From positions 372,001-436,000 of the forward strand of contig NZ_SLUQ01000007.1 of NCBI RefSeq assembly GCF_004345245.1: a stretch of DNA of 64,000 nt, read 5' to 3'. A program made the position numbers and the translations under genes. Under the pieces are notes generated by a model. That model made no database searches. It worked only from the letters and a program-made list of their open reading frames with translations, and was not told the DNA's origin. Positions 18,805 to 26,444 of the stretch are shown here, in pieces; position 1 is the first letter of the stretch; each line of letters starts with the position of its first letter. The DNA comes from Rhizobium sp. BK251 (GTDB lineage Bacteria > Pseudomonadota > Alphaproteobacteria > Rhizobiales > Rhizobiaceae).

Positions 18805-18920
18805 GGCCGGCGTGCGCTGGGCGGGTTACGTTCCGCTGCCTGCTCGGCGGGGCCTGTTGTTGCTGCTGTTGCGGTACGATGAAGGCGCCAAGAAGCAGAG
18901 GTGCAGGGTGCTGCCGATTG

Positions 18921-19424
18921 TCAGTTCGTCGCCCTCTCGACGGTGATCTCGCCGAATTCGTCGATCAGGACTGTCCATCCTTCCGATTCGCCTGCCGGGT
19001 CGGTCCTCAGATAGACCGTCGCGAAGAGGCCGGGTTGGGCGGCAACGCCCGTGGAACTCTCCGGCCTGATGTCGGTGACATAGGGCTTCAGGTCGCTGAG
19101 TTCCTCCAGTTCGACAGTCGAGACGACCGTTGGTCCGCTCTGTGACTGGGCAACCTGCTGCAGATAGATCTTCGCGGTGCGGTCCGGCTGGCGCACGGCG
19201 AAGAGCTTGTAATAGCCATGGCGCTGACCCTGCTGGCCGGAGCCCGTTGCCGCCTTGTCCTCCTGCGGGGCTCGTTCGATCGCCGGGCCGTTGGTGCCGT
19301 CCTCCCAATATCCGGTGCTGGTGACGAAAATGACGGACGCTGGAAGGGCGGGCGCATCCTCGGCGCCGGCGAGGGTAGGCCAAGCCAGGGCGGCAACCAC
19401 GGCAAGAACGGGCAACAGCTTCAT
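18921..19424 (-). CDS. Hypothetical exported protein
   Basis: A 167-residue protein with a clear signal peptide (MKLLPVLAVVAALAWPTLAGAED). The mature part includes YYKLFAVRQPDRTAKIYLQQVAQ and ATVYLRTDPAGESEGWTVLIDEFGEI. Function is not recognised; it looks like a periplasmic protein of the kind conserved in rhizobia. ATG 19424 is chosen because GGAAGGAG lies just upstream on the minus strand. It follows nadK by about 17 bp, so the two are probably co-transcribed. Confidence 0.8.
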   Translation of the reverse strand: MKLLPVLAVVAALAWPTLAGAEDAPALPASVIFVTSTGYWEDGTNGPAIERAPQEDKAATGSGQQGQRHGYYKLFAVRQPDRTAKIYLQQVAQSQSGPTVVSTVELEELSDLKPYVTDIRPESSTGVAAQPGLFATVYLRTDPAGESEGWTVLIDEFGEITVERATN

Positions 19425-19441
19425 GGGTTCTCCTTCCCGCC

Positions 19442-20215
19442 TCAATCGGAGAACTGTTCGGCGAGGATGCGATCCGACCAGGAACGGTCGGGATCGGAGA
19501 GGATGCGCGCGGTCATGTCCTCGGATTGGGCGATGCGCACATGCAGCACCGACTTCACCTCGGTATTGTCGGCGACTGCATTCACCGGCCGTTTGTCGGG
19601 CTCCAGGACGTGGATGTCGACGGTGACCTTGTTGGGGAGAAGCGCGCCGCGCCAGCGCCGCGGGCGGAACGCGCTGACCGGCGTCATGGCGAGAAGCGGC
19701 GCATCCAGCGGCAGGATCGGCCCGTGTGCGGAAAGATTATAGGCCGTCGAGCCGGCGGGCGTTGCCACCATCAGCCCGTCGCATATCAGCTCCTCGAGCC
19801 TCTCGTGGCCGTCGACCTCCACACGCAGCTTTGCCGCCTGGTAGGACTGGCGGAACACTGAAACCTCGTTGATCGCAACCGCGCTCGAATTGCTGCCGTC
19901 GGCATTGGCCGTCGTCATCTGCAAGGGTCGGAAGATGTTCTCCACGGCCACCTCGATGCGCTCAGGCAGATTGTCGGTGCGATAGTCGTTCATGAGAAAG
20001 CCGACCGAGCCCCGATTCATCCCATAGGTGCGCTTGCCGGAATTCATCGTGTTGTGAAGCGTCTGGAGCATGAAGCCGTCGCCACCGAGCGCGACGATGA
20101 CTTCCGCCTCCTCGATCGAAGCGCAGCCATAGAGCCGGACGAGCTCCTCGCGGGCGGCGAGTGCCTCGGAAGCGGAGGAGGCCAGAAAACAAAGAGAGCG
20201 AAACGACCGGGACAT
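19442..20215 (-). CDS. nadK: NAD kinase
   Basis: Phosphorylates NAD to NADP. The 257-residue product has the ATP/NAD kinase signature VALGGDGFMLQTLH near residues 42-55, the NRGSVGFLMND segment, and the substrate-binding stretch CDGLMVATPAGSTAYNLSAHGPI. The start at 20215 has AGGAT upstream and gives the usual length; longer in-frame extensions to 20542 run through an unrelated region. Cytoplasmic. Confidence 0.95.
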   Translation of the reverse strand: MSRSFRSLCFLASSASEALAAREELVRLYGCASIEEAEVIVALGGDGFMLQTLHNTMNSGKRTYGMNRGSVGFLMNDYRTDNLPERIEVAVENIFRPLQMTTANADGSNSSAVAINEVSVFRQSYQAAKLRVEVDGHERLEELICDGLMVATPAGSTAYNLSAHGPILPLDAPLLAMTPVSAFRPRRWRGALLPNKVTVDIHVLEPDKRPVNAVADNTEVKSVLHVRIAQSEDMTARILSDPDRSWSDRILAEQFSD

Positions 20216-20400
20216 GGGGCATCCTTTGAAACTTGTTCTAGGTAAAGGATAAATGCCTTGTGCGACAAGACGTTTTGCGCGCCGTGCCGACAGGTCGATC
20301 GTAGAATTCCTGTGAGGGAGCAAAGAAGCCGGACCCCGGGGTGAGGGTGCCGGTACGGGGCTGCGGCGAGAGCACAGCCGCGTTGTGGTTCTTGCGCCGG

Positions 20401-20538
20401 CTAGTCGCCGGGAGGGTTCTGGATGGTCGCCTTGAGCGCGCCGCCACCGCCGGTCCCGCTGGCCCCCGGCCGGTCCATCAGACCGATTGCGACGACCGAG
20501 GCGACCATTAGGCCGACGATGAAGATCATGAGACGCAT
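20401..20538 (-). CDS. Small single-pass membrane protein (45 residues)
   Basis: MRLMIFIVGLMVASVVAIGLMDRP forms one N-terminal membrane segment or uncleaved signal, followed by a Gly-rich stretch and ALKATIQNPPGD. A good ribosome-binding site (AAGGAAA) precedes the ATG at 20538. Function unknown. Confidence 0.6.
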   Translation of the reverse strand: MRLMIFIVGLMVASVVAIGLMDRPGASGTGGGGALKATIQNPPGD

Positions 20539-20605
20539 GCAATTTCCTTCCGGTTTATGATCCGGCCGAACGCGCGGGGCCTGCTCGGGGTTCCAGTTAG
20601 CTGCA

Positions 20606-20818
20606 TCACGGTCGCTGCGGGATGGTCGGCGTCGGCGAGACGTTGGCGTCGGGCAGCGGACGCGCAGGCTCATTCGGATCGACCCAAAGTATGCTGGTGA
20701 TCGTCAGCACAAAGGCGGCGACAAAGAGCAGGCCAAATATGAGTGGTCGGATTGCCATGCGGCGCATTCTCTGTGAATCGGGAAAACTATACGCATTATC
20801 CTCGCCTTGATCGTTCAT
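20606..20818 (-). CDS. Small membrane protein (70 residues)
   Basis: One strong transmembrane segment (IRPLIFGLLFVAAFVLTITSILWV, about residues 23-46) with a Pro-rich C-terminal tail. Start at ATG 20818; an in-frame ATG at 20848 is an alternative. Function unknown. It sits upstream of the other small membrane protein on the same strand. Confidence 0.55.
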   Translation of the reverse strand: MNDQGEDNAYSFPDSQRMRRMAIRPLIFGLLFVAAFVLTITSILWVDPNEPARPLPDANVSPTPTIPQRP

Positions 20819-20994
20819 TTTGAGGCGAGATTCGGAAAAATCGCGCAAAGGCCGTGACGAAGGCGCAAACGCGGCACGCGAGGCGGAATGCAGGCCGACG
20901 CTTTCCTAGCACGGCCTCCGCATCCTCCCTAAATCCGAATTGTCACTTGATTTTCCTTTACAGAAAATCAGAATCTGCTACTTGGCTGCGCATT

Positions 20995-21076
<82 letters not shown>

Positions 21077-21115
21077 TCAATAACTTACGCGCCAAGACGT
21101 TGATCCGAAATGCCT

Positions 21116-21137
21116 CTGGGGTAACATCTGGGGTAAC
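21116..21137 (+). repeat. Paired CTGGGGTAAC repeats, likely integrase arm sites (left)
   Basis: Two copies of CTGGGGTAAC at 21116-21125 and 21128-21137, 12 bp apart and about 40 bp inside attL. Matching GGGGTAAC pairs lie just inside attR, which fits the arm-type sites bound by the N-terminal domain of tyrosine integrases. Confidence 0.55.
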
Positions 21138-21191
21138 GGCGGCGCTAAATCTCACCCGACACGGTGTCGGCTTTGACGAATCGCTTGAACG

Positions 21192-21221
21192 AAAAAAGCC
21201 CGCTCCATTCGCGAAGCGGGC
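21192..21221 (-). terminator. Rho-independent terminator of the left minus-strand operon
   Basis: Stem GCCCGCT/AGCGGGC (21198-21204 with 21215-21221) followed on the minus strand by six T residues, downstream of the gene ending at 21249. Confidence 0.88.
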
Positions 21222-21248
21222 AGGTACCGGGAGTAAAGATATCTCGGC

Positions 21249-21929
21249 TTAGGCGCCGACGTGGCGCAGGACGCAGCGGGCGAGCTTGACGCCCCAATCC
21301 TCGCCCTCGATCGTCATCACCACCTGGAAGCGGTCCAGGCTGCCAGCGAGAGCTATTGCCTCGGCTTTGATGCGGACGCCTTCGAGCGTGTACTCTGGCT
21401 CTGAGAGGATGCGCTTCATGACCGTCGTCAACACCGCACTCAGTTCCCTTAAGCGGCGATTAGAGTCGTCGATGCCGGAAAGTTCGCGTACCTGCTCGCG
21501 GTGGCGTTCGTATTCTCGAGCGATTGGAAGCACCTCGTATTCCTCGGCGAGTCGTGCCTCCCATTGCTCGCGGGTCAGGCGACGAACCTTGTTCTGCCGT
21601 TCGAAGGTTTTGCCGCGGAGCAGAAATTCGGCGTAGTCGATGGAGTGGGCGATCCATTCCGCCTTCTGCACTCTTAGCGGCTCCGTATCGCCAGGACGCA
21701 CGAGAAAGTCACCGTCAATGGTCAATTCCCGGCAGTCCCAGTCTCCATGCGTCTCGTAGGTGAGTTCATCCGGAGCCAGGGGCCAACGGGACGACCATTC
21801 AGCAACGATGGCGGCGCACTTGTCCTTCTCGGCCTGATACTCTTCTGCAACACTGCGGAGGCGTTTTCCGAGCGCCAGCAGGTCCGGGTTTTCATCAGTT
21901 TTTGATGTGGTACGCATTGTTTTACCCAT
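21249..21929 (-). CDS. Hypothetical phage protein
   Basis: A 226-residue hydrophilic protein with no recognised domain. It has an N-terminal helical segment (LLALGKRLRSVAEEYQAEKDKCAAIVAEWSSRWPLAPDEL) and a charged middle section. Start at ATG 21929, with GAGG at better spacing than to the ATG at 21935. It is the last gene of a minus-strand operon starting at 23308. Two upstream genes of the operon overlap at an ATGA. Confidence 0.75.
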   Translation of the reverse strand: MGKTMRTTSKTDENPDLLALGKRLRSVAEEYQAEKDKCAAIVAEWSSRWPLAPDELTYETHGDWDCRELTIDGDFLVRPGDTEPLRVQKAEWIAHSIDYAEFLLRGKTFERQNKVRRLTREQWEARLAEEYEVLPIAREYERHREQVRELSGIDDSNRRLRELSAVLTTVMKRILSEPEYTLEGVRIKAEAIALAGSLDRFQVVMTIEGEDWGVKLARCVLRHVGA

Positions 21930-22002
21930 AATCATTATCCTCGGGGTGGTTGTGGTAGGGCCGGAAGGGGACAGGCATCACCTTTCCGGCCCATAGTTCT
22001 CG

Positions 22003-22239
22003 CTACTGGCGGCGTTCCCCGGCACGAAGAGTGCCGATGTTCTGTTCGATCTGTGTTTCCAGGCTTTCCGCTGCGTCGCGTGCAATCCAAAGCAACGCGC
22101 CCACGCGGTAGAGTTCGTGCCGTATCTCCGGCGGATGGTTCATCCCGACGACCTTCCCAGCGATTTCGTCGAGAAGATGCGCGAGGTTGGCAACGTCGCC
22201 ATGGATGGTATCGATGCTGATTGCTTCCCTGGCCATCAT
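22003..22239 (-). CDS. Hypothetical phage protein (78 residues)
   Basis: MMAREAISIDTIHGDVANLAHLLDEIAGKVV starts after a strong GGAGGAAG site. The ATG overlaps the stop of the upstream Tat-signal gene (ATGA), so translation is probably coupled. Mostly helical; no known domain. Function unknown. Confidence 0.75.
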   Translation of the reverse strand: MMAREAISIDTIHGDVANLAHLLDEIAGKVVGMNHPPEIRHELYRVGALLWIARDAAESLETQIEQNIGTLRAGERRQ

Positions 22240-22958
22240 GCTTCCTCCCCAGTCGATACCGTCAGGCCGGCGAGCCGTTTGACTAGGTTGACTGCACGGA
22301 GCTCGGGGACGTCGCCATCGTGGAGACGAACGATGTAGCCAGCCATCAGGCGCGCGTCTTCGATCGTCTGCGGCTCCCAATTCATGATCTGCTGGTAGAG
22401 CGGGTCCTCGATATCTTCGAGGGCGTGGCACTGTTCTACGATGGCCGTGAGGCCTGTCGCATCCCACCACGCATTGTAGACCGCTTTGCGTTCCGCCAGG
22501 AGCCGCTTGCCTTCAATGCGCTCCTGTTCGACCTCAGCGATACGGCGCCGATGCCCCGCGGGCGTGATGCGCTGGTCGATGTGCCATTGATGGCTTCGGA
22601 TGTAACCGTCTGCTGCTTCGTCAATTCCCTCGTCGTTCCAGATCGGCCGGCGAGAAGCCTCGCACAAAAAAGAGCGGCCCTTGAACACCTCGCGCGGGAG
22701 GACAGTGCCGGTGTTCGGTTTATCGGCGCGGGAGAGCAACCGATCCTCCTGCTCGAGCAGATCCTGGATGCGTGACCACAGCGGGAAATGTTTCTCGATG
22801 AGGTTGGCGAGCGTGGTGTCTGGGGTAAGCTTGTCGATTGCAGCGAGTGCTGGCGCCGCGGCAACGACGGGTGCTGCTGCGGCGGCTGCGATGAAAGAGC
22901 GCCGCGTCAGCGACCTATCGGAGTGTGGGTCGATCGTGGTATAGGTCTTGTCAGCCAT
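22236..22958 (-). CDS. Phage protein with twin-arginine (Tat) signal-like N-terminus
   Basis: A 240-residue protein whose N-terminus has twin arginines at residues 19-20 (SLTRRSFIAAAAA) followed by an Ala-rich hydrophobic stretch to about residue 40, the pattern of a Tat signal. The remainder is helical and charged, with no recognised domain. GAGGAG precedes the ATG at 22958. It overlaps the next gene by ATGA. Whether the protein is exported or anchored in folded form is inference. Confidence 0.7.
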   Translation of the reverse strand: MADKTYTTIDPHSDRSLTRRSFIAAAAAAPVVAAAPALAAIDKLTPDTTLANLIEKHFPLWSRIQDLLEQEDRLLSRADKPNTGTVLPREVFKGRSFLCEASRRPIWNDEGIDEAADGYIRSHQWHIDQRITPAGHRRRIAEVEQERIEGKRLLAERKAVYNAWWDATGLTAIVEQCHALEDIEDPLYQQIMNWEPQTIEDARLMAGYIVRLHDGDVPELRAVNLVKRLAGLTVSTGEEA

Positions 22959-23032
22959 CTTGAAACTCCTCTCCATGGTGTTGTCGGTGGTGATGGGTCG
23001 GGAGGGCTGCAACCCTTTCCGACCCGCTTGCG

Positions 23033-23308
23033 TCAGCAGACGCCGGTTTCCGCGGCCTCGTAGAACTTGTGCTGCAAACTCTCGGCGCGGCTTGAAACGT
23101 CCGTCCATGCGAACGAGAGCATCCGCATTTCCCCGGCTCCGAGCTGTATGTTGATGATTTGGCCGACCGGCTCGCGCGTGTCCTTGTCGACAAGGTAGCG
23201 GTTGAGCAGGGTCTGCATGACTTGGACCATATCGGCGAGGTCGCAGATCTGCGCCTCAAGGTTCAGAAGCGCTGATACGCGCGCCTTGTTTATCTCTTCA
23301 TCGGTCAT
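23033..23308 (-). CDS. Hypothetical phage protein (91 residues)
   Basis: First gene of the left minus-strand operon, starting after GGAAGGAAGGAAC. It has a helical N-terminus (MTDEEINKARVSALLNLEAQICDLADMVQVMQTLLNRYL) and ends in cysteine. No known domain. It is divergent from an RHH-type gene. Confidence 0.75.
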   Translation of the reverse strand: MTDEEINKARVSALLNLEAQICDLADMVQVMQTLLNRYLVDKDTREPVGQIINIQLGAGEMRMLSFAWTDVSSRAESLQHKFYEAAETGVC

Positions 23309-23340
23309 AGTTCCTTCCTTCCATTACGGTTAATATGTGC

Positions 23341-23391
23341 ATAGTTATGAACCTGTTTACCATATGTGTCAATATAGGAGCACATAGTTAT
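23341..23391. promoter_or_regulatory. AT-rich divergent control region with ATAGTTAT repeats
   Basis: Two ATAGTTAT copies (23341-23348 and 23384-23391) 43 bp apart, each preceded by GCA or CACA, lie between the divergent starts at 23308 and 23448. They may be operators for the adjacent RHH protein. Confidence 0.3.
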
Positions 23392-23447
23392 TGTAATAAA
23401 TATGGGTTGTGTTTATAAGGGAGGGGCGATTAACGAGGCACATAGAA

Positions 23448-23645
23448 ATGGGAAGACCACCGGTTCCGCCGCACCTGAAGAGGGAAAAGCGGCTCGTCGT
23501 ACTGCTAACCGAGGCTGAGTACGATCTGCTCCAGGACGCGGCCAGGGCGGCCGACGTCGTCAGCGTTTCCGATTGGGTTCGGGAACTGCTTTTGAAGGCT
23601 GCTGATGATGCTGGTGTTCGCGGGGCAAAGCCATCACAACACTAG
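23448..23645 (+). CDS. Ribbon-helix-helix-type small protein
   Basis: A 65-residue basic protein (MGRPPVPPHLKREKRLVVLLTEAEYDLLQDAARAADVVSVSDWVRELLLKAA). The pattern of one beta strand followed by two helices is that of RHH/CopG-type DNA-binding or mobilisation proteins. ATG 23448 is the most plausible start. It may autoregulate and repress the divergent operon. The RHH assignment is by pattern only. Confidence 0.65.
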   Translation: MGRPPVPPHLKREKRLVVLLTEAEYDLLQDAARAADVVSVSDWVRELLLKAADDAGVRGAKPSQH

Positions 23646-23795
23646 GGAGGGATGGGAAACAGTTGAGGACATCCATTCCGGCGCCGCTGTCGTTATGGTA
23701 GCTTGGTCTTCGGCCAAATCCCCTCCGTCCCACGGGGTGTATTTCAGGCCGGAGCCGGGAGGGCCGACCCTTATCACCTTCCCGGCTCGCTGGGC

Positions 23796-24380
23796 TTAGT
23801 CGTTCCAGTGGACTTCCAGGCGCCCATCCAGCCATTCAATAGCCTTGACGAGCCGATTGTAGTTCGGCCGTTGATGTCGCCATTTCTGCTTTCGGAAGTA
23901 TCTCTTCGTCCGAAGCTCTTTATCAAGATCGGCGAGGTTTACGTTCGCAGGCAGAAGCCGCTTCAACATTGAATCGACCGGATGATTGCCGGTTAATTTG
24001 TAGGGCTTTCTGCTTCGAAACAAGTTGTGATACCTGGCCGCCTGTTGGATATTAGTCCAAGTCGAGTGCGGGAAAGTCGCACAAATTTCTTCCACCGACG
24101 CGTTGGGGTAAAGCCTTCTCAACTTCGATATCTCGGCTGCTGTCCAAATATGGATTTTCTTGCGCAGCCCGAGCCTCGCACACTCACCCTCAATGGCTTT
24201 ATGTGTTCGATGTGGCAGCCTTTTGCACATGGCGTTGTAGTCCGGGGCAAGTTCCCGCAAGACGTCGCGTTCGGCGTCAGTCCAGAGCTTGTGGCCCTTC
24301 ATAGTCACCCCCTCCCGTCTCATGCGCCGGCGCGCGCGCTCAGCGATTGCAGCGTTTTTGGCAAGATAGGCCAGATCCAT
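23796..24380 (-). CDS. SANT/Myb-like tandem HTH protein
   Basis: A 194-residue protein with two tandem Trp-containing helical repeats (LWTDAERDVLRELAPDYNAMCKRLP, about residues 32-56, and IWTAAEISKLRRLYPNASVEEICATFP, about 78-104) that resemble SANT/Myb-like DNA-binding modules. The C-terminus is rich in Lys and Arg. GAGGGGG precedes the ATG. Probably a phage DNA-binding protein; target unknown. Confidence 0.7.
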   Translation of the reverse strand: MDLAYLAKNAAIAERARRRMRREGVTMKGHKLWTDAERDVLRELAPDYNAMCKRLPHRTHKAIEGECARLGLRKKIHIWTAAEISKLRRLYPNASVEEICATFPHSTWTNIQQAARYHNLFRSRKPYKLTGNHPVDSMLKRLLPANVNLADLDKELRTKRYFRKQKWRHQRPNYNRLVKAIEWLDGRLEVHWND

Positions 24381-24494
24381 GGCGCACCCCCTCGATGGCC
24401 AGTCCGCGCCGATTCGCTAATGAACGCCAATCACAGGTAGGGATATCCCCGATTTCCACTGTCGCCTGTTGTTCACGAATGCCGTACGATGAGG

Positions 24495-24530
24495 GATGTC
24501 GCGTAACGGCAGCCGGTGTAACGTGACATC
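24495..24530. repeat. Inverted repeat upstream of the XRE-like gene
   Basis: GATGTCGCGTAAC (24495-24507) is repeated in inverted form as GTAACGTGACATC (24518-24530) with two mismatches. The position before the gene at 24585 suggests a repressor operator. Confidence 0.4.
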
Positions 24531-24584
24531 GTCACGCTTCGGAGGAGGATCGATGACAGCCCAATTGACTAACCTGCGCCTAGC

Positions 24585-24809
24585 ATGACCCCGGCTCGCT
24601 TTTCCGAATGTCTGCTTCGTCTACGCTGGACGCCGATCAATCTCGCGAGTGCCCTGCAATGCGATCTGGCGCTTGTGGAAGCCTGGGAGAGCGGCGAGGA
24701 GGAGATTCCAGCCAAACTGGCGGCGTGGCTTGAGACATTGGCGAAGGCGCATGACACCCTGGATATCCCCAAGACGTACCGTGGCTGGCAATATGGCCCC
24801 AAGCAATGA
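24585..24809 (+). CDS. XRE/Cro-like helix-turn-helix protein
   Basis: A 74-residue protein, LRLRWTPINLASALQCDLALVEAWESGEEEIPAKLAAWLETLAKAH, with the spacing of a Cro/C1-type HTH. It is a candidate lysis-lysogeny switch component, although similar small HTH proteins also occur outside phages. Its stop overlaps the next start (ATGA). Confidence 0.65.
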   Translation: MTPARFSECLLRLRWTPINLASALQCDLALVEAWESGEEEIPAKLAAWLETLAKAHDTLDIPKTYRGWQYGPKQ

Positions 24810-25105
24810 CCCGGACGACTGATTTTGTCGCCGAACTGATCCGGGCCGCCAATGAGATCGAGAGGTTGATGCCGCTGGAGCGCCGCCGGTTGCTCGATCG
24901 CTCAGTGTCCACCATTCTGGCACTCCGGGACTACCTGGAAGCAAGCGGCAAGGTCGTGCCATTCGAGCGAGGCGTCAGCAAGGACCTGCAGCAGGTGTCC
25001 GCGATGCTGCACGAGGTTCCGGAAGTAATCGTTGCTCACGCTCTTCTGGAAGCGGCTGACGAAATCAGGCGGCTGCGTATCCTGGCACATGACGACAAGG
25101 GATAA
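24806..25105 (+). CDS. Hypothetical protein coupled to the XRE-like gene
   Basis: 99 residues, mostly helical (FVAELIRAANEIERLMPLERRRLLDRSVSTILALRDYLEASG). Its ATG overlaps the preceding stop, indicating translational coupling. No known domain. Confidence 0.65.
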   Translation: MTRTTDFVAELIRAANEIERLMPLERRRLLDRSVSTILALRDYLEASGKVVPFERGVSKDLQQVSAMLHEVPEVIVAHALLEAADEIRRLRILAHDDKG

Positions 25106-25118
25106 CTCCGCAGACATC

Positions 25119-25143
25119 GGAACCTTTTCAATCGTCGGAGGTT
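25119..25143 (+). promoter_or_regulatory. EcfG-type promoter (GGAAC-N16-GGTT)
   Basis: GGAAC at 25119-25123 and GGTT at 25140-25143. It fits the alphaproteobacterial general-stress sigma consensus GGAAC-N16/17-CGTT except for the first base of the -10, and fits the S. meliloti RpoE2 form GGAAC-N18-TT. It is followed 54 bp later by a terminator. Confidence 0.5.
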
Positions 25144-25149
25144 AAGCTG

Positions 25150-25235
25150 CAGAGCAAACTTTCCCCGGCCGATCCAACTTTGACAATCGGTCGTTCGCCC
25201 CGGTCTAGCGACCCCCGCCACAGCCGGGCTTTTTT
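25150..25235 (+). ncRNA. Putative EcfG-dependent small RNA A (about 86 nt)
   Basis: It lies between the EcfG-type promoter and a terminator. There is no ATG in the interval. A C-rich segment (GACCCCCGCC) lies in the terminator loop and could pair with purine-rich ribosome-binding sites. Ends are estimates. Confidence 0.35.
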
Positions 25236-25236
25236 G
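25197..25236 (+). terminator. Rho-independent terminator, unit A
   Basis: GCCCCGG (25197-25203) pairs with CCGGGC (25224-25229) with one bulge, followed by six T residues. Confidence 0.7.
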
Positions 25237-25339
25237 TCTCGGAGCACGTTGCTAGCTATAGTCGCTGGAAGGTCGTGTCTACCGGGTGTATCGTACCCAC
25301 GCTCGATGTCCGCCGGCTCCTCCAGAGAGTTGGCGAATT

Positions 25340-25379
25340 GCCCCGGTATCACCCCCCAGCAGTACCGGGGCTTCTTTTT
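25340..25379 (+). terminator. Rho-independent terminator, unit B
   Basis: Perfect 9-bp stem GCCCCGGTA/TACCGGGGC (25340-25348 with 25363-25371), C-rich loop (CACCCCCCAG), then TTCTTTTT. It starts exactly 143 bp after the unit A terminator. No clean EcfG -35 lies upstream; GGAAG at 25267 is the nearest. Confidence 0.85.
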
Positions 25380-25398
25380 GAGCGCTCCTCTACCTGGC

Positions 25399-25423
25399 GG
25401 AACCAATCAACCGAGGCGTCGTT
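25399..25423 (+). promoter_or_regulatory. EcfG-type promoter (GGAAC-N16-CGTT)
   Basis: GGAAC at 25399-25403 and CGTT at 25420-25423, a full match to the general-stress sigma consensus. A terminator-like hairpin follows at 25483. Confidence 0.65.
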
Positions 25424-25429
25424 TACTCG

Positions 25430-25516
25430 TCAGGTCGAATAAACCGGCATACCACCCCCCAATCCGCGTCGCCGGTCGGCCTGCCCCGACGCATCCCAAA
25501 TGGCGCCGGGGCTTTT
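25430..25516 (+). ncRNA. Putative EcfG-dependent small RNA C (about 87 nt)
   Basis: Interval between the consensus EcfG promoter and hairpin 25483-25512. It contains an unpaired C-run (CCACCCCCCAATC) suited to binding Shine-Dalgarno sequences and has no usable start codon before the hairpin. Read-through into the gene at 25539 is possible because only four T residues follow. Confidence 0.4.
25483..25516 (+). terminator. Terminator-like hairpin, unit C
   Basis: GCCCCGACGC (25483-25492) pairs with GCGCCGGGGC (25503-25512) with one mismatch, then TTTT. It starts 143 bp after the unit B terminator. Confidence 0.65.
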
Positions 25517-25538
25517 CATTGTCCTAGACACGAAGCAG

Positions 25539-25850
25539 ATGATGGAAGACGAATACAAGCCGAAATACAGATGGGGGAGAACCTGGCCTGGGGAAAATGG
25601 CCTTGATGGAAAGCCGCTACAGGACTTCATCGGCTTCGATGGCGAGGTGATTATCGGCAGGATCCGCCTCGAAGATTCCGGACCCTTGAAAGGCCAATGG
25701 CAATGGAGTGGTCAAGGTCCATTTCGCGGTATCAAGAAGCGCCTCCTGCCGCATCAGGGATATGCAGAGACAGCAAGGGAAGCCTCCCGAATGGCTGAAG
25801 ACTATTACCATCAGCTGCTCGCTCTCAATGGATTGAGGCACGAGGGATAA
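25539..25850 (+). CDS. Hypothetical protein (103 residues)
   Basis: MMEDEYKPKYRWGRTWPGENGLDGKPLQDFIGFDGEVIIGRIRLEDSGPLKGQWQWSG, then a helical C-terminus (GYAETAREASRMAEDYYHQLLALNGL). It looks like a small cytoplasmic protein conserved in rhizobia. No known function. Start is ATG 25539 or 25542; the frame extends upstream into the unit C hairpin and should not be taken as coding there. Confidence 0.65.
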   Translation: MMEDEYKPKYRWGRTWPGENGLDGKPLQDFIGFDGEVIIGRIRLEDSGPLKGQWQWSGQGPFRGIKKRLLPHQGYAETAREASRMAEDYYHQLLALNGLRHEG

Positions 25851-25857
25851 ACGGTGG

Positions 25858-25882
25858 GGAACCTTTCCCACTTCTACAGGTT
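25858..25882 (+). promoter_or_regulatory. EcfG-type promoter (GGAAC-N16-GGTT)
   Basis: GGAAC at 25858-25862 and GGTT at 25879-25882, directly after the preceding gene. A terminator follows at 25915, so the predicted product is only about 50 nt. Confidence 0.45.
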
Positions 25883-25914
25883 CCACCTACGCATGTTCTA
25901 AACTTCCCGCGCCT

Positions 25915-25941
25915 GCCCCGCCTAGCCAGCGGGGCTTTTTT
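25915..25941 (+). terminator. Rho-independent terminator
   Basis: GCCCCGC/GCGGGGC (25915-25921 with 25929-25935) then six T residues. Confidence 0.88.
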
Positions 25942-26109
25942 ATATGTGCCGAGCAAGCCATGTGGAAAACCTGCTTGCCTTCAATTGACCTTAATTGAGA
26001 ACTTGCTAAAGGGCGGGACGGTGTCCACTATCCCGGCTTCAGCAGCCATTTTCCGGGCGCTGCTGCTTGAGGGCTGCCATACCCTAGCCCCAATAGAAAA
26101 GAGGACATC

Positions 26110-26400
26110 GTGTCTTCCTCTCAATCCGTAATATCCCTGACGTCTGCCGATCTGAAAATGCTTCAGAGCGTTCTTTCCGATGCCGGTTACACTGGCGACA
26201 TATGCGCGAATCCACCGCGAGAGTTTAACATCGCAGCAAAGCTGCTGATCCGGCTGTTTCAGGAAGGTATCACCGAACGCGTGCAGCTGACTGCGGCGCT
26301 TGAACGATATTTCGGTTCCTCGGTCAAGGAAACCAGACTCACGCGGTCGCCGCTCCGCCGTTACGCCATTCAAGGCTTGCATGGGCCAAGGATTCAATGA
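26110..26400 (+). CDS. Hypothetical protein (96 residues)
   Basis: GTG start at 26110 with AGGA upstream. Reads MSSSQSVISLTSADLKMLQSVLSDAGYTGDI, then FNIAAKLLIRLFQEGITERVQLTAALERYFG. A small helical protein of a type common in Rhizobiaceae with no known role. A 12-bp-stem terminator follows at 26445. Confidence 0.7.
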   Translation: MSSSQSVISLTSADLKMLQSVLSDAGYTGDICANPPREFNIAAKLLIRLFQEGITERVQLTAALERYFGSSVKETRLTRSPLRRYAIQGLHGPRIQ

Positions 26401-26444
26401 CGGTTTTTCGTGTGACGCGCAAGGTTCCAACACCTGGCGCCTCT

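Noticed and set aside
25237..25379. EcfG promoter for the middle unit (B)
   Set aside because: The nearest -35 is GGAAG without a correctly spaced GTT, so it does not meet the pattern used for the others.
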